Below are positions 1 to 10,700 of a stretch of DNA of 34,916 nt, one piece after another. Numbering within the stretch: the stretch's first letter is position 1; each line of letters begins with the position of its first letter. This stretch comes from a candidate division WOR-3 bacterium (lineage in GTDB: Bacteria; Hydrothermota; Tepidihabitantia; SM23-42), in the NCBI GenBank assembly GCA_029858255.1, contig JAOUFJ010000028.1, positions 1 to 34,916 of the forward strand, given 5' to 3'. The position numbers and the translations under genes are program-made. The notes under the pieces were generated by a model that was not told the origin of the DNA, searched no databases, and was given only the letters and a program-made list of their open reading frames with translations.

Positions 1-16
1 TCGAATAAACATAGAA

Positions 17-115
17 CGTTACGTTCGTTATTCCCGCTAATATCGTTAGTTCCGTTAATATCGCTATTTTCGCTAATCTCGCTAATACCGTTACTTCCAT
101 TAATACCGTTCCATA
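17..115. repeat. Degenerate 9-bp tandem repeat, 11 units in perfect phase
   Basis: Eleven consecutive 9-bp units keep exact register with no indel. Most start with CGTTA or CGCTA (for example CGCTAATAT at 35, CGTTAATAT at 53, CGCTAATAC at 80, CATTAATAC at 98). The consensus is about CGYTAATAY. The unit length is a multiple of three, and the minus strand reads as an open (N/S)-x-x tripeptide repeat, but I see no start codon or neighbouring coding sequence to support a gene. It is most simply an intergenic minisatellite. Confidence 0.8.
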
Positions 116-406
116 GGCTTCGCTGTTCTAGGGGAGTCGAGAACCCGATCGAAGCCTGTTAATGCCGGCATCGATTGCTTCGATAATTTTAATTTTGGCA
201 TTTGATATTGTCCCCTACGGGAATTCTCACAAATAGCATCAAATCGGAGATTTGAGTATTTACGGAATTAGAATTTCGTGCTTCGGATTTAGGATTTGGC
301 CAATGGGTTTCGCAACCGTTCAACGTCAGCCGAGCAGGCAGTGGGTGTTGATTTGTCAAGCATGTTGGATAGAATTAGATATAGATGGCTTGAGAAGGCT
401 GAAAGC

Positions 407-432
407 CCCGCATTTTCCGAAGAAAATGCGGG
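407..432. repeat. Perfect 11-bp stem hairpin with CGAA loop
   Basis: CCCGCATTTTC (407-417) pairs perfectly with GAAAATGCGGG (422-432) across a CGAA tetraloop. There is no T-tract on either side, so it is not a canonical intrinsic terminator. A small GGCT/AGCC stem (397-407) touches its left arm, and a second long hairpin begins 5 nt to its right. Confidence 0.85.
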
Positions 433-437
433 ATGCT

Positions 438-474
438 GATTTTCCCGTCCAAATGTGAAATTTGGGGGAAAATC
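438..474. repeat. 15-bp stem hairpin with 2-nt bulge
   Basis: GATTTTCCC (438-446) pairs with GGGAAAATC (466-474). After a two-base bulge (447-448), CCAAAT (449-454) pairs with ATTTGG (460-465) around the loop GTGAA. With the 407-432 hairpin it makes a compact tandem stem-loop unit, either a REP-like palindrome or a structured RNA. The strand of any transcript cannot be told. Confidence 0.8.
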
Positions 475-594
475 GCAAGGCTCTTAAACTGTGAAACGGA
501 GAAGGAGCAAACAGCACCGTAGCCTGCATTACGCCATTAGTAGCCTTCTATGAGCCATGTTGAGCCATCTCTGTCTTCTAACAAGGAGGTGTTT

Positions 595-1755
595 ATGAAG
601 TATTTTAGCTGGATTGTTTGTATAGTCGTTTTTGTTATGCTGGTTTCTCCTGCAGATGCTTTGATTATCAGGCGTGCTGAGTCGGTCGAGGTTGCTGTCG
701 ATGAGGTGATCGACGACGACCTTATCGCCTTCGCCAGCAATGTGGACATCAAGGGTGTGGTAACGGGTAATGTGTGTGCTTTCGCACAGACGGTTAATGT
801 TACCGGCGATATCGGGGGTTCACTCTTCATCGGCGCCGCCAATTCAAGCATCAATGCAAGAAGCGTGCAGACGGTGTGGGCTGCTGGCGGAAATTTGAAT
901 ATCTCCGGCAATGTCGCCAAGAACGTAATACTTGCAGGTGGTTCTCTAAAGATTGATTCCAATGCTATTGTTGGGAAGGACCTCTATGCGTACGGCGGTA
1001 ATTTCGCCGTCGATGGCAATATCAATGGTGCGGTAAAGGGATCGGTCGGCAAGTTTGTCATGGCCGGTAAGAGCAGCCGCGTGAAGATCAGGGCAGATAA
1101 GGCACGAATCAAGTCAACGGCGGTTGTATCGGGCGATTTTCACCTAACGAGTGAAGATGAACCCGAGATCGACGAGGGTGCCATTATCGGAGGTGAGCTG
1201 TCAGTACGTGAAGTAGAGGAGGACGAGGCAAAACCGTTTTTCTTTGCTATGGCACCGCTGCTTGCATTCCTGTTTGGGGTTATCAAGGTAATTGTGTGGA
1301 TCAGCAAAATTATCGTGGGTATTATGCTCATTGCCCTGTGCCAGAAATATGTGCGCAGGGTCATGGATACGTTTGTCAAGCAGACCTGGAAATCCTTGGG
1401 CGTTGGTTTTCTCGGCGTTATAGCGATACCTGTTGCTTCCGCGGTTCTGTTCGCAACGCTAATTGGATATCCGCTCGGTGTGCTTGCTCTATATATATTC
1501 TCCATACTCTGTTATGTTTCTTCGATCTTTGTCGCGGTCATATTAGGCGAGAAGGTCATTCAGATTTTCAACAAAGGCAAAGAAGTGTCGCTTTACCTCT
1601 CCTTCGTGATCGGTATGCTTATACTTCTAGTTGTTGGATTCATTCCGATACTAAGTTTTCTGGTCCGGATTTTTGTGATTCTCTTTGGCTTCGGGATGGT
1701 CATACTTGCCACCTGGCATCTTATGAAAGATATACGCGAGAAGGGTTTGGTGTAG
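595..1755 (+). CDS. Secreted beta-solenoid (bactofilin-like) membrane protein
   Basis: I do not recognise a characterised family member. The protein has a signal peptide (residues 1-24). About 190 residues follow of short glycine/valine-rich repeats such as GDIGGSLFIG, GNLNISGNV and GSLKIDSNAIVGKDLYAYGG, typical of a right-handed beta-solenoid like bactofilins (polymer-forming cytoskeletal fold). A charged linker (EVEEDEAKP) leads to four or five hydrophobic helices to the C-terminus. The layout predicts an extracytoplasmic solenoid anchored in the inner membrane. I chose ATG 595 because AAGGAGGT lies at 583-590 and the signal peptide starts there; an in-frame ATG at 550 would add 15 residues without an RBS. 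The NtrC-type regulator follows after 6 nt, probably in one operon. Confidence 0.75.
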   Translation: MKYFSWIVCIVVFVMLVSPADALIIRRAESVEVAVDEVIDDDLIAFASNVDIKGVVTGNVCAFAQTVNVTGDIGGSLFIGAANSSINARSVQTVWAAGGNLNISGNVAKNVILAGGSLKIDSNAIVGKDLYAYGGNFAVDGNINGAVKGSVGKFVMAGKSSRVKIRADKARIKSTAVVSGDFHLTSEDEPEIDEGAIIGGELSVREVEEDEAKPFFFAMAPLLAFLFGVIKVIVWISKIIVGIMLIALCQKYVRRVMDTFVKQTWKSLGVGFLGVIAIPVASAVLFATLIGYPLGVLALYIFSILCYVSSIFVAVILGEKVIQIFNKGKEVSLYLSFVIGMLILLVVGFIPILSFLVRIFVILFGFGMVILATWHLMKDIREKGLV

Positions 1756-1761
1756 TAACGT

Positions 1762-3099
1762 ATGCACATCCTCATTGTTGATGACGAGGAATCACAGCGC
1801 AACTTGCTCGCGGGATTTCTCGGCAAGGAAGGTCATAACGTCAGAACTGCCTCCTCGGGCAAGGAGGCGATCGATATTATTTCTGAATCCGGTTTCGACC
1901 TGGCCATCATGGATTTGAAGATGCCTGAACTTGATGGGATTGAGACGATGCGGCGCATGAAGGAGATCGACCCGGAAACGTATTATGTAATCCTAACGGG
2001 TTACGGTACGGTCGAATCCGCGGTCCAGGCGATGAAGCAGGGGGCCTATGACTATTTGAATAAGCCGGTCAATCTCGATGAACTCGAGTTGATCATTGAG
2101 CGCATACATGGAGAATTAAACATACATCAGGAACTTGAGATATTACGTGCAGAGATCGATGGAAAATTTCAGAGCGATGCATTCATTGCCGAGAGTCCCA
2201 AGATGCGGGAGGTCTTGAGCGTGATTTCAAGGGTGGCACGTTCGGATTCAAACGTGCTGCTTCTTGGTGAATCGGGGACTGGCAAGGATATGGTTGCGCG
2301 CATGATACACAACGCCAGCCTGCGCAGCAATGGTCGTTTCATTGCCATATCATGTGCCGCGCTGCCCGAGACGTTGCTTGAAAGCGAACTCTTTGGATAT
2401 GAGAGAGGTGCCTTCTCCGGTGCTGAGAAGAGGAGGATAGGTAAATTCGAGCTTGCTCACAGAGGCACCATATTCCTTGACGAGATCGGCGAGATACCAG
2501 TGAGCACACAGGTGAAACTGCTGCGGGTTTTGCAGGAGTTCTCATTCGAGAGACTGGGTGGTAATACATCCATCAAGGTCGATGTGAGGCTTGTTACTGC
2601 AACAAATCAGGATCTGAAGAAAAAGATCACCGATGGTTCTTTCCGTGAAGACCTTTTCTACCGGTTGAATGTAATAACGATTACACTCCCCCCGTTACGG
2701 GAGAGAAAAGAAGATATCAAATTGCTGGCCGAGCATTTCGTTGAGAAATTCAGCAAAAAATGTGCAAGTGATATTAAAGGTGTTTCAAAAAACGCCCTCG
2801 ATAAGATGATGCGTTATGAGTGGCCGGGCAACGTAAGGGAACTCGAGAACGTAATGGAACGTGCGGTGGTTTTGTGCCGGGGTAGCTACATCGGAAGTGG
2901 GGATATACCTCTTGAAAGCAGCATGACGCAGAAAGACACGGGGCGCGCATCACTGTCGGACGTGGAGCAAGAACACATCGTTGCGACACTCACGCAGACG
3001 GGTTGGAATTTGTCGGCTGCTGCCGCCCGGTTGGGAATACACCGTAATACACTCCGTTCAAAGATGAATCAGTACGGGATCAGAAGGAACGCTGGATAG
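1762..3099 (+). CDS. Sigma54-dependent response regulator, NtrC family
   Basis: This is a three-domain transcription activator of 445 aa. The receiver domain (about 1-120) has the acidic pair D7/D8, phospho-acceptor D51, T79 and K101. The AAA+ domain (about 140-370) has Walker A GESGTGKD, the sigma54-contact loop as GAFSGA (usual GAFTGA), Walker B GTIFLDEIGEI and the arginine-rich FREDLFYRL and WPGNVRELEN motifs. A Fis-type helix-turn-helix closes the protein (AAARLGIHRNTLRSKM). It should activate sigma54 promoters when phosphorylated. No histidine kinase lies beside it, so it is an orphan here. The start has no clear Shine-Dalgarno and is 6 nt after the preceding stop, suggesting translational coupling. 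Confidence 0.95.
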   Translation: MHILIVDDEESQRNLLAGFLGKEGHNVRTASSGKEAIDIISESGFDLAIMDLKMPELDGIETMRRMKEIDPETYYVILTGYGTVESAVQAMKQGAYDYLNKPVNLDELELIIERIHGELNIHQELEILRAEIDGKFQSDAFIAESPKMREVLSVISRVARSDSNVLLLGESGTGKDMVARMIHNASLRSNGRFIAISCAALPETLLESELFGYERGAFSGAEKRRIGKFELAHRGTIFLDEIGEIPVSTQVKLLRVLQEFSFERLGGNTSIKVDVRLVTATNQDLKKKITDGSFREDLFYRLNVITITLPPLRERKEDIKLLAEHFVEKFSKKCASDIKGVSKNALDKMMRYEWPGNVRELENVMERAVVLCRGSYIGSGDIPLESSMTQKDTGRASLSDVEQEHIVATLTQTGWNLSAAAARLGIHRNTLRSKMNQYGIRRNAG

Positions 3100-3243
3100 A
3101 AGATAGAACAGATGGGCGATTCTGCATTGGGGATTTTATAGGAGCGTTAATTTAAACAGGTAGATTCGTAGTAACCATTTTCATTAGAGCTCATCCACCG
3201 AGATATCTGAAGAGTCCCGGATAACTCTCATCACGTCAATCGG

Positions 3244-3276
3244 GGTTGCTGGTGGTTCACTCGGGCAACCTTTTTT
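3244..3276 (+). terminator. Probable intrinsic terminator
   Basis: GGTTGC (3244-3249) pairs with GCAACC (3265-3270), followed at once by six T (3271-3276). The loop is long (15 nt), so the stem is modest. The position is right for ending the operon 595-3099, just before the pyrG promoter. Confidence 0.5.
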
Positions 3277-3284
3277 CTGTTTTC

Positions 3285-3312
3285 TTGACATCGTCGCGTT
3301 TATAAATATACT
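3285..3312 (+). promoter_or_regulatory. pyrG promoter, leaderless arrangement
   Basis: TTGACA (3285-3290), 16-bp spacer, TATACT (3307-3312). The -10 box ends 7 nt before the pyrG ATG, so transcription should start at or next to the start codon. No Shine-Dalgarno precedes the ATG. Confidence 0.75.
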
Positions 3313-3316
3313 CTAG

Positions 3317-4923
<1,607 letters not shown>

Positions 4924-4924
<1 letters not shown>

Positions 4925-5556
4925 TGTCACTCCTTGCAGAACTTTCATTCTTGCTCTGCGTTCTTTGTTTCTATGGGATATGTCGCGACCGGCGGCGCTA
5001 TCTGAAAAACCGTGTAGGTAGGGATGCATTCAGAAACGCCTATCGTGTTGCCCGGAATATGTTTTTTATGCTCAGAAGGAACGATCTGGAATTAACCGGC
5101 GATGCCGGTGTTCTTAAAGGGGGCTGTGTTCTCTACTCATTTCATTTCGGGGTCTGGGAATTGATGCCCTATACGCTGAGGAATCGGGGATTCCAGATCG
5201 GCGTGATCGTCAACCGATATCAAAGGGATAATGTTTCGGTTCTCGCAAGATTAGTAGATTCCGCGCTAAAGAGGTGGCGGGCAGTCAACGGGGTGAGGGT
5301 ATTTTACGGCGAGAATGTGCTGGAGATCGTCCGTTTCATAAAATCGGGGGGTATCTTCGGAATGCTTGTCGATGGCAACACTCTTTTTCAGAAGTACGCG
5401 AAGGCCAGGAAACTGGCGCAGTTATGTAAAGTGCCGCTCGTCCCTTTCGCCGCTTACCGGAGCGGTAACAGCGGCGTGTTGAATATCGGTTGCGATCTAC
5501 CGGGTTTGGTTCAGACCATGCCCCTTGAATATATGTGGTTCTATAAATCGCGATGA
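4924..5556 (+). CDS. LpxL/HtrB-like lipid A acyltransferase, short form
   Basis: Predicted membrane-associated acyltransferase of the lauroyl/myristoyl lipid A family. Visible support: an N-terminal hydrophobic helix (about 2-18), the catalytic HX4E motif as HFGVWE (near residue 75), the later GMLVDGN block at the place of the family's Asp-Gln motif, and a C-terminal PLEYMWFYKSR matching the family's P-E-x-W-x-W-x-H/Y ending. At 210 aa it is clearly shorter than typical LpxL (around 300), yet both ends are present, so it appears compact rather than truncated. It overlaps pyrG by 1 nt and the downstream lptC by 4 nt, so it is almost certainly cotranscribed with LPS-export genes. Confidence 0.75.
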
Positions 5557-6098
5557 AGGAATTTGAGAAGCCACTCGCTCTTGCTCTGATCGCGGTTTTT
5601 TTGCTGTCCGCTTGTGAAAAGAAAGAAATCGAGGAAAGATTACCTAAGGATATGCCGAAGATAATTCTCGAGAAGTTATGCCTGACAGAAACGAAGAGCG
5701 GGCAGAGACTCTGGACTCTGAATGCCGATCGGGCAGATGTCTATGATGAGATTATCAAAGTTGATGAAGTAACAGTACGGTTCTATGATGAAAACGAACA
5801 AGAATATTCCGTACTGAACGCGCCTCGCGGTGAACTTAATACCAGGACCCATAACATTTTTGTGGAAGATAGTGTGTACGTGGTCACGAGTGATTCCACC
5901 AGATTATTTACGGAGTCACTCTTTTGGCTCAATGATTCGGCAAGGATATTGACCGATGCGTATGTGAAGATATTAAAACGTGACGGTACGGTCATAGAGG
6001 GCAAAGGATTGAGGACCGATCCGCGTCTGAGCAGGATCGAAATAATAGGCGAGACAAAAGGGACTTCTCCAATATCACTTCCGGACATACGGAAGTAG
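5553..6098 (+). CDS. lptC: LPS export protein LptC (lipoprotein form)
   Basis: Predicted LptC, the bitopic periplasmic component passing LPS from the LptBFG ABC transporter to LptA. The N-terminus has a hydrophobic segment and a lipobox (LLSAC, Cys21), so this version looks like a lipoprotein; E. coli LptC keeps an uncleaved helix. The remaining ~160 residues alternate beta strands typical of the OstA/LptC jellyroll (for example LWTLNADRADVYDEIIKVDEV, RGELNTRTHNIFVEDSVYV). Start ATG overlaps the previous stop (ATGA). Position before lptA-like and lptB genes supports the call. Confidence 0.8.
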   Translation: MKEFEKPLALALIAVFLLSACEKKEIEERLPKDMPKIILEKLCLTETKSGQRLWTLNADRADVYDEIIKVDEVTVRFYDENEQEYSVLNAPRGELNTRTHNIFVEDSVYVVTSDSTRLFTESLFWLNDSARILTDAYVKILKRDGTVIEGKGLRTDPRLSRIEIIGETKGTSPISLPDIRK

Positions 6099-6154
6099 TC
6101 TTATGGCACACGCCTCAGAGATAACATGATGGTCAACACTAGTGTTCGGCATAT

Positions 6155-7048
6155 ATGCTGATCATACTCATCATTGCGTTGACACCGTTCCGTGCGGATC
6201 GAATACAGATCTACAAAGAAGAGGATGAGAGTATTGTTCATCTCATCGGAAATGTTTTTATTGAAGGCGAGGAAACCAAGATAACCTGTACGGAGGCGTG
6301 GATCAACGAGGCAAGAGGTTGGGTAAGACTGTTTGATGAAATCAAGCTTTCGGGCAGGAACGGCGAGGTAAGTGCGAAGAACGCGATATACTATTTCAAT
6401 GAAGACCGTGGCTACTTGAGAGATAGTGTGTCAATTGTCACTGATAATGAACGGATGTTTTCGGATTCTCTGTACTATGATGGAAAGAAAGATTCAGTTG
6501 AAATGTACGGCCATGTTGTGATTGAGGATGACAGAAACCACATGACCGTTTCTGGCGACATGGGTTGGTACAATCTCACGAAGGATGAAGGGATTCTGTC
6601 CGGTAGTCCGGAGCTCAGGATAACGCGGGATGACAAGAACCCGATAATCGTATATGCCGGGGCATTCAGGTTGATGACGAGTGATAACCTTTTCATGGGT
6701 TACGATTCAGTCCAGGCCATTATTGATAGCATTAATGTTTTTTGCGATACTTTCTCGTATGACCTCAAGGCGGAAACCGGTGACATGATTATGCCGATCA
6801 TAATAGAGAAGAATAACGAGTTGAAAGGGACTACGGGTAAATTCAGGCTGAAGGATAAAGAGATGGATCTCCTGAGTGTCATGGACGGGCAGTCAGTATA
6901 CTACACTGATGAGGGCTCGGAAAACATGGTTGAGGGGCACAACATTGAGATCATTTTCAGTCAGGGTAAGGCAACAACGATCCGCATCGAAGGCCGGCCG
7001 AGAGGTGTCTTGAATCTGCAAAGGAGACAGGGAAATGCTGGTGACTAA
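6155..7048 (+). CDS. LptA/OstA-like periplasmic LPS transport protein
   Basis: Predicted OstA-family beta-jellyroll protein of the periplasmic LPS bridge. It begins with a short hydrophobic stretch (residues 1-11) that could be a minimal signal sequence, then repeated strands with OstA character: VHLIGNVFIEGEETKITC, GRNGEVSAKNAIYYF and MYGHVVIEDDRNHMTVSGD. At 297 aa it is longer than E. coli LptA (185), suggesting two OstA units or a fusion with the LptD N-terminal domain. The start is uncertain: no Shine-Dalgarno precedes ATG 6155, and a TAG lies 12 nt upstream in frame. A tiny ORF (ATG 6127 to TGA 6161) overlaps the start and could couple translation. The end overlaps lptB by 14 nt. Confidence 0.7.
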   Translation: MLIILIIALTPFRADRIQIYKEEDESIVHLIGNVFIEGEETKITCTEAWINEARGWVRLFDEIKLSGRNGEVSAKNAIYYFNEDRGYLRDSVSIVTDNERMFSDSLYYDGKKDSVEMYGHVVIEDDRNHMTVSGDMGWYNLTKDEGILSGSPELRITRDDKNPIIVYAGAFRLMTSDNLFMGYDSVQAIIDSINVFCDTFSYDLKAETGDMIMPIIIEKNNELKGTTGKFRLKDKEMDLLSVMDGQSVYYTDEGSENMVEGHNIEIIFSQGKATTIRIEGRPRGVLNLQRRQGNAGD

Positions 7049-7751
7049 GGATTTGACCAAAGTATTCGGCCGACGGGTGGTTGTGGATAGTGTCAGTCTC
7101 GAGATAAACCAGGGTGAGGTTGTCGGCCTGCTTGGCCCCAATGGAGCGGGCAAGACAACTACTTTCAACATGATCGTCGGTCTTCTCAAACCGAAGAGGG
7201 GCGATATCATACTTGATGAAACCGTTATAACCGATCTGCCAATGTACCAGCGTGCACGAATGGGTATATCGTTCCTCTGCCAGGAGCCAAGCGTTTTCAG
7301 AAAGTTGAAGGTTGTGGACAATTTACTTGCGGTTTTCGAGATCGTGGGTGTTAAAGGTTCTGCCGCTAAAGAAAAGGCAGATCTGTTATTAAAGGAATTC
7401 AACCTTGAGCACGTCAGGGAGCAGAAAGCTTACACCCTGTCAGGTGGTGAGCGTCGCCGCGTTGAGATCGCCCGGTCCTTGATAAATAACCCCAAATTCC
7501 TCCTGCTCGACGAGCCTTTCACGGGTATCGATCCCATCGCGCGTGCCGAGTTGCAGGAAGTTATCCTGAAGCTGAGGCAAAATGGCATAGGCGTGCTCAT
7601 TTCGGACCATAACGTAAGAGAGACTCTTGAGATAACCGATCGCGCCTACCTTATTTACGACGCACGTGTATTATTGTCGGGTAGCGCACAGACCTTGATC
7701 GATGACCCAAAAGCACGTGAGCTCTATTTGGGATGGAAGTTCAGAATCTAA
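7035..7751 (+). CDS. lptB: LPS export ABC transporter ATPase LptB
   Basis: Cytoplasmic ATPase of the Lpt system that extracts LPS from the inner membrane. The 238 residues carry Walker A GPNGAGKT (34-41), the Q-loop region SFLCQEPSVF, the signature LSGGE, Walker B FLLLDEPFTGIDPIA and the switch His in ISDHNVRETL. The FTGIDP wording is characteristic of LptB among ABC ATPases. ATG 7035 lies inside the end of the preceding gene, with AAAGGAGA about 9 nt upstream. The membrane partners LptF/LptG are not in this window. It ends the operon begun by pyrG and converges on the C25-1 gene. Confidence 0.93.
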   Translation: MLVTKDLTKVFGRRVVVDSVSLEINQGEVVGLLGPNGAGKTTTFNMIVGLLKPKRGDIILDETVITDLPMYQRARMGISFLCQEPSVFRKLKVVDNLLAVFEIVGVKGSAAKEKADLLLKEFNLEHVREQKAYTLSGGERRRVEIARSLINNPKFLLLDEPFTGIDPIARAELQEVILKLRQNGIGVLISDHNVRETLEITDRAYLIYDARVLLSGSAQTLIDDPKARELYLGWKFRI

Positions 7752-7781
7752 TCAATTAGAAAACCCGGACGAATTAGTTGA

Positions 7782-10700
7782 CTATTGTCTCACCAGTATC
7801 GTTTTCTCGACCTGGTGATGTCCTCTTCTGCCGTCGACGGCTTCGACGAAGTAACTTATAAAATAAACGCCAGCCGGTAGACGAGAGCCGGAATCATCGC
7901 ACGCATCCCATACTGTTGTGTATAAACCCGGTTCAAAATTATCGTGCACGAGAGTCCGTACCGCTCGTCCTGCAACATCATATACCCGCAGCAGAACGAT
8001 ACTCTGAGCGGACAAGCTGTATTTCAGAATAGATCTGTGCGTGAACGGATTCGGGTGGACAGCCGCCAGCATCGTTTCCTTTGGCATGTGCGCCGGCATC
8101 TGCAATTCCTCGATTCGAAGATAGTCGGGCCGATGTGTCGTGTATCTCAATGCAAATGAATCGGTGACTGGTTTTGCCAGCGTATCATAGACTTCATTCA
8201 GAAAATACTGGATACCGATTGTCTCACTGCCGTTTTCGATTCCGATCGTATTGTCGCCCTGCTGCATGGCTGATAGATATTGCACGATGATCTCACCGTC
8301 GCCGGTTGGCGTGGCATAATAAGAGGGATCCAGCAAAATAATTTCAAATGTTTCATGATCTGCACTTGGCCAGTGTTCCACTCGGAAATACTCGACGATG
8401 AATCGGTGCTGTGTCGCATCATAGTAGTAATAAACATCACTGGGCTGCCCAGAATTGCCAGGATCCAGGTCGTCCCAGATTCCAGCGATCATTGCCGCAG
8501 GACCATCAGCATTGGGTATGGCGCTGTTCGATGGATCCAGCATTGTCTGGTAACCGAGGGCAATCCATCCATTGGAGCAGATCGAAATACTGTCATATTC
8601 AATGCCGTAGTACGTGAAATCGAATGGCAGGGCAACGACTATTGTCTGATCATTACCAAGGTTAAGAGATATGCCGGGATTAGCGGTTTGCGTGCTGTCG
8701 ATGGCGACCCAATCAAACGTCGGGGAGTATTCATGCGCCCCGCCTGAATAGTAGGCATAGTAATAACCGGTATCAGTGGGTACAAAAATCCCGACCCTGA
8801 AGGCAAAAGCCAGCGTATCTATATAATAGCCTGAGTTGATCATGAGCTTCACGTTGACCGCAGTCCCGTAGGGTGTGCTTGAATCAGCGAATATCACAAA
8901 AGGATCGAGGATGTTGGTTCCAGAGCTATCCGGACCAATGTGAGGGAAGGTGCCGCTTGAATCAATGATCGTGATATACTGTGAGCTTGTCTGGATCTGC
9001 GCGCTGACCGCATCGATGGCGGTGCTGCCAGTATTTCGCAGTGCAACAACGACGGTTGCGCTCTCAGCCGGTTCAAAACTGCCATTTCCGTTGATGTCCT
9101 CTATGATTATACTGTCAACCTCCAGGATTGCGGTATGGACGACCGCATTAAAATGCGATATCCACACGGAATCATTTTCGTCGCTGCAGGTCAGGTCGAA
9201 ATTCAGTACGCGGTTATCCGGCGTATCGGGAGAGGCCAGGAATCGGTAGCCGGCCTCACCGGTGAAGGCGGAGTCACCTCCGGTGATGTTACCGAAAGTT
9301 CTTATTGAATCGACAACCGTGATATATGGGTCATCCGATTGCATGGCGCCGGTTACATCCATTGCCGTGCTGTCACCGTAATTCTTCACCCAGAGCGGAA
9401 CAGTGATCTCTTCACCGGGGTTAATGACACCGTCGTTGTTGCCGCCCAGCGAATCATCTATTTCTGATTTCAAATAGGCAACGTAGCGATCCGTGGCGAC
9501 CGTTAGCATTTGACCTTCATATGGTTTGAGGTTGCGTCCGGTAACGGTGATGTGCATCGTATCCCCTATCAACATCGGAGATAGATCGAAGTACGCGTTT
9601 CCATTGACGTCGGATACCTCTGTTTGATATATCGCCGTGTCCTGGGTTCCCATGACACAGACGTAGGCGCTTTCGACGGGCACGGAATTGTGCGCCATGG
9701 ATACGCCCACGGAAAAACTTGAGTATCCCATTGTGACAACTGGTGGGTGGGCAACGACGATCGAACAGGGTGTAGCAGTCCATATATTCATCTCGGGGTC
9801 ACCCAGGGTAGTAAAACCCCGGTATTCGGATGAAGCCGAGTAAAGGGAATAAACATTCAGCCGGCCCGTCTCACAGGCTTCTCCAAATGTCCGTTTTTTG
9901 TCCCGGAAAATTCCGTCGAAGAAACCCTTGGCAACAGCGCTTCTGTAGTCCGCGTGTCCGGTAACCACGGTCGTCGTCGCAAAGAACCCGGCACCGCCGC
10001 GTGGATTCGCAGGTGTACCGGTCAGAAGCCATTTTTCAGCAACGGCAGGATATGAACTCGTGCTGATGGTGCTGCATGTGATCGACAATACTATCGGTAA
10101 TTTATTGCCGTTGTTGGTAAGGTCGGGATTCACATCGAAGGGAGACCACCAGTTGTTGACTCCCTGACCTCGGTAGAGCACGAAAGCGCAACCTTCATTG
10201 ACAGCCTGAAGGATATCGCTCGTGCTATTACCATTCACTCGCGAAAGCGTATCGATCGTGTCGTAGCCGTTAGTACGCATGTAGTTCTTGGCGTGGTTGA
10301 TATCGCTCCAGTATATGGAATCGTCATACGGGTCATAAATGTCCTCGCGCACTATGAGACAGGCATCGATGAACCACGTGGAGTCGGTCAGGTCAGGATT
10401 CTTTTCATACAGTAGTATTTTATTGACGACAGTCTCTGTTTCATTCGCGGTGTGTACGGTCAGGCGTCCGGACAGGATATCATTGAAAATATCGTTATTG
10501 ATGTCAGTGTAGTAGTTATCAGTGGTCACGTCCATTATGCCAAAAGGCAGGTAGTTCGGTGCACCGACCAATAACAGGAATTCCGGAGGGATCTGCCAGT
10601 TGTTATATGCATTCACTATGTAATTACGGATTGAGTCGGCCGTGTGCCCGATTTCCGAGAGTTTAGCGGTCTTTGTCCGCATTCCCTTCTTGTGCTTCCA

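Larger units (their letters stand above)
1..594. other. Gene-free region upstream of the solenoid protein gene
   Basis: No convincing gene is present. The region holds the 9-bp repeat (17-115), an AT-rich stretch around 180-300 containing GTGCTTCGGATTTA (278-291), which recurs exactly at 28456-28469, and tandem hairpins at 407-474. The 68-codon open frame at 252-458 runs straight through the first hairpin and looks spurious. The only clear gene signal is the Shine-Dalgarno at 583-590 for the gene starting at 595. Confidence 0.7.

Noticed and set aside
17-115. CRISPR-like array
   Set aside because: The repeat has a 9-bp period with no spacers and no cas genes; it is a simple minisatellite.
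252-458. 68-codon open frame on the plus strand
   Set aside because: It runs through the 407-432 hairpin, has no Shine-Dalgarno or promoter at the right place, and the protein shows no domain or codon pattern like its neighbours.
1252-1268. Sigma54-like site (TGGCAC...TTGC) inside the solenoid gene
   Set aside because: The spacing between the two halves is off by one base and it lies in the middle of a coding sequence.
6127-6161. Tiny ORF overlapping the lptA-like start
   Set aside because: It might couple translation, but it has no Shine-Dalgarno itself and is too short to separate from chance. Mentioned only in the gene entry.
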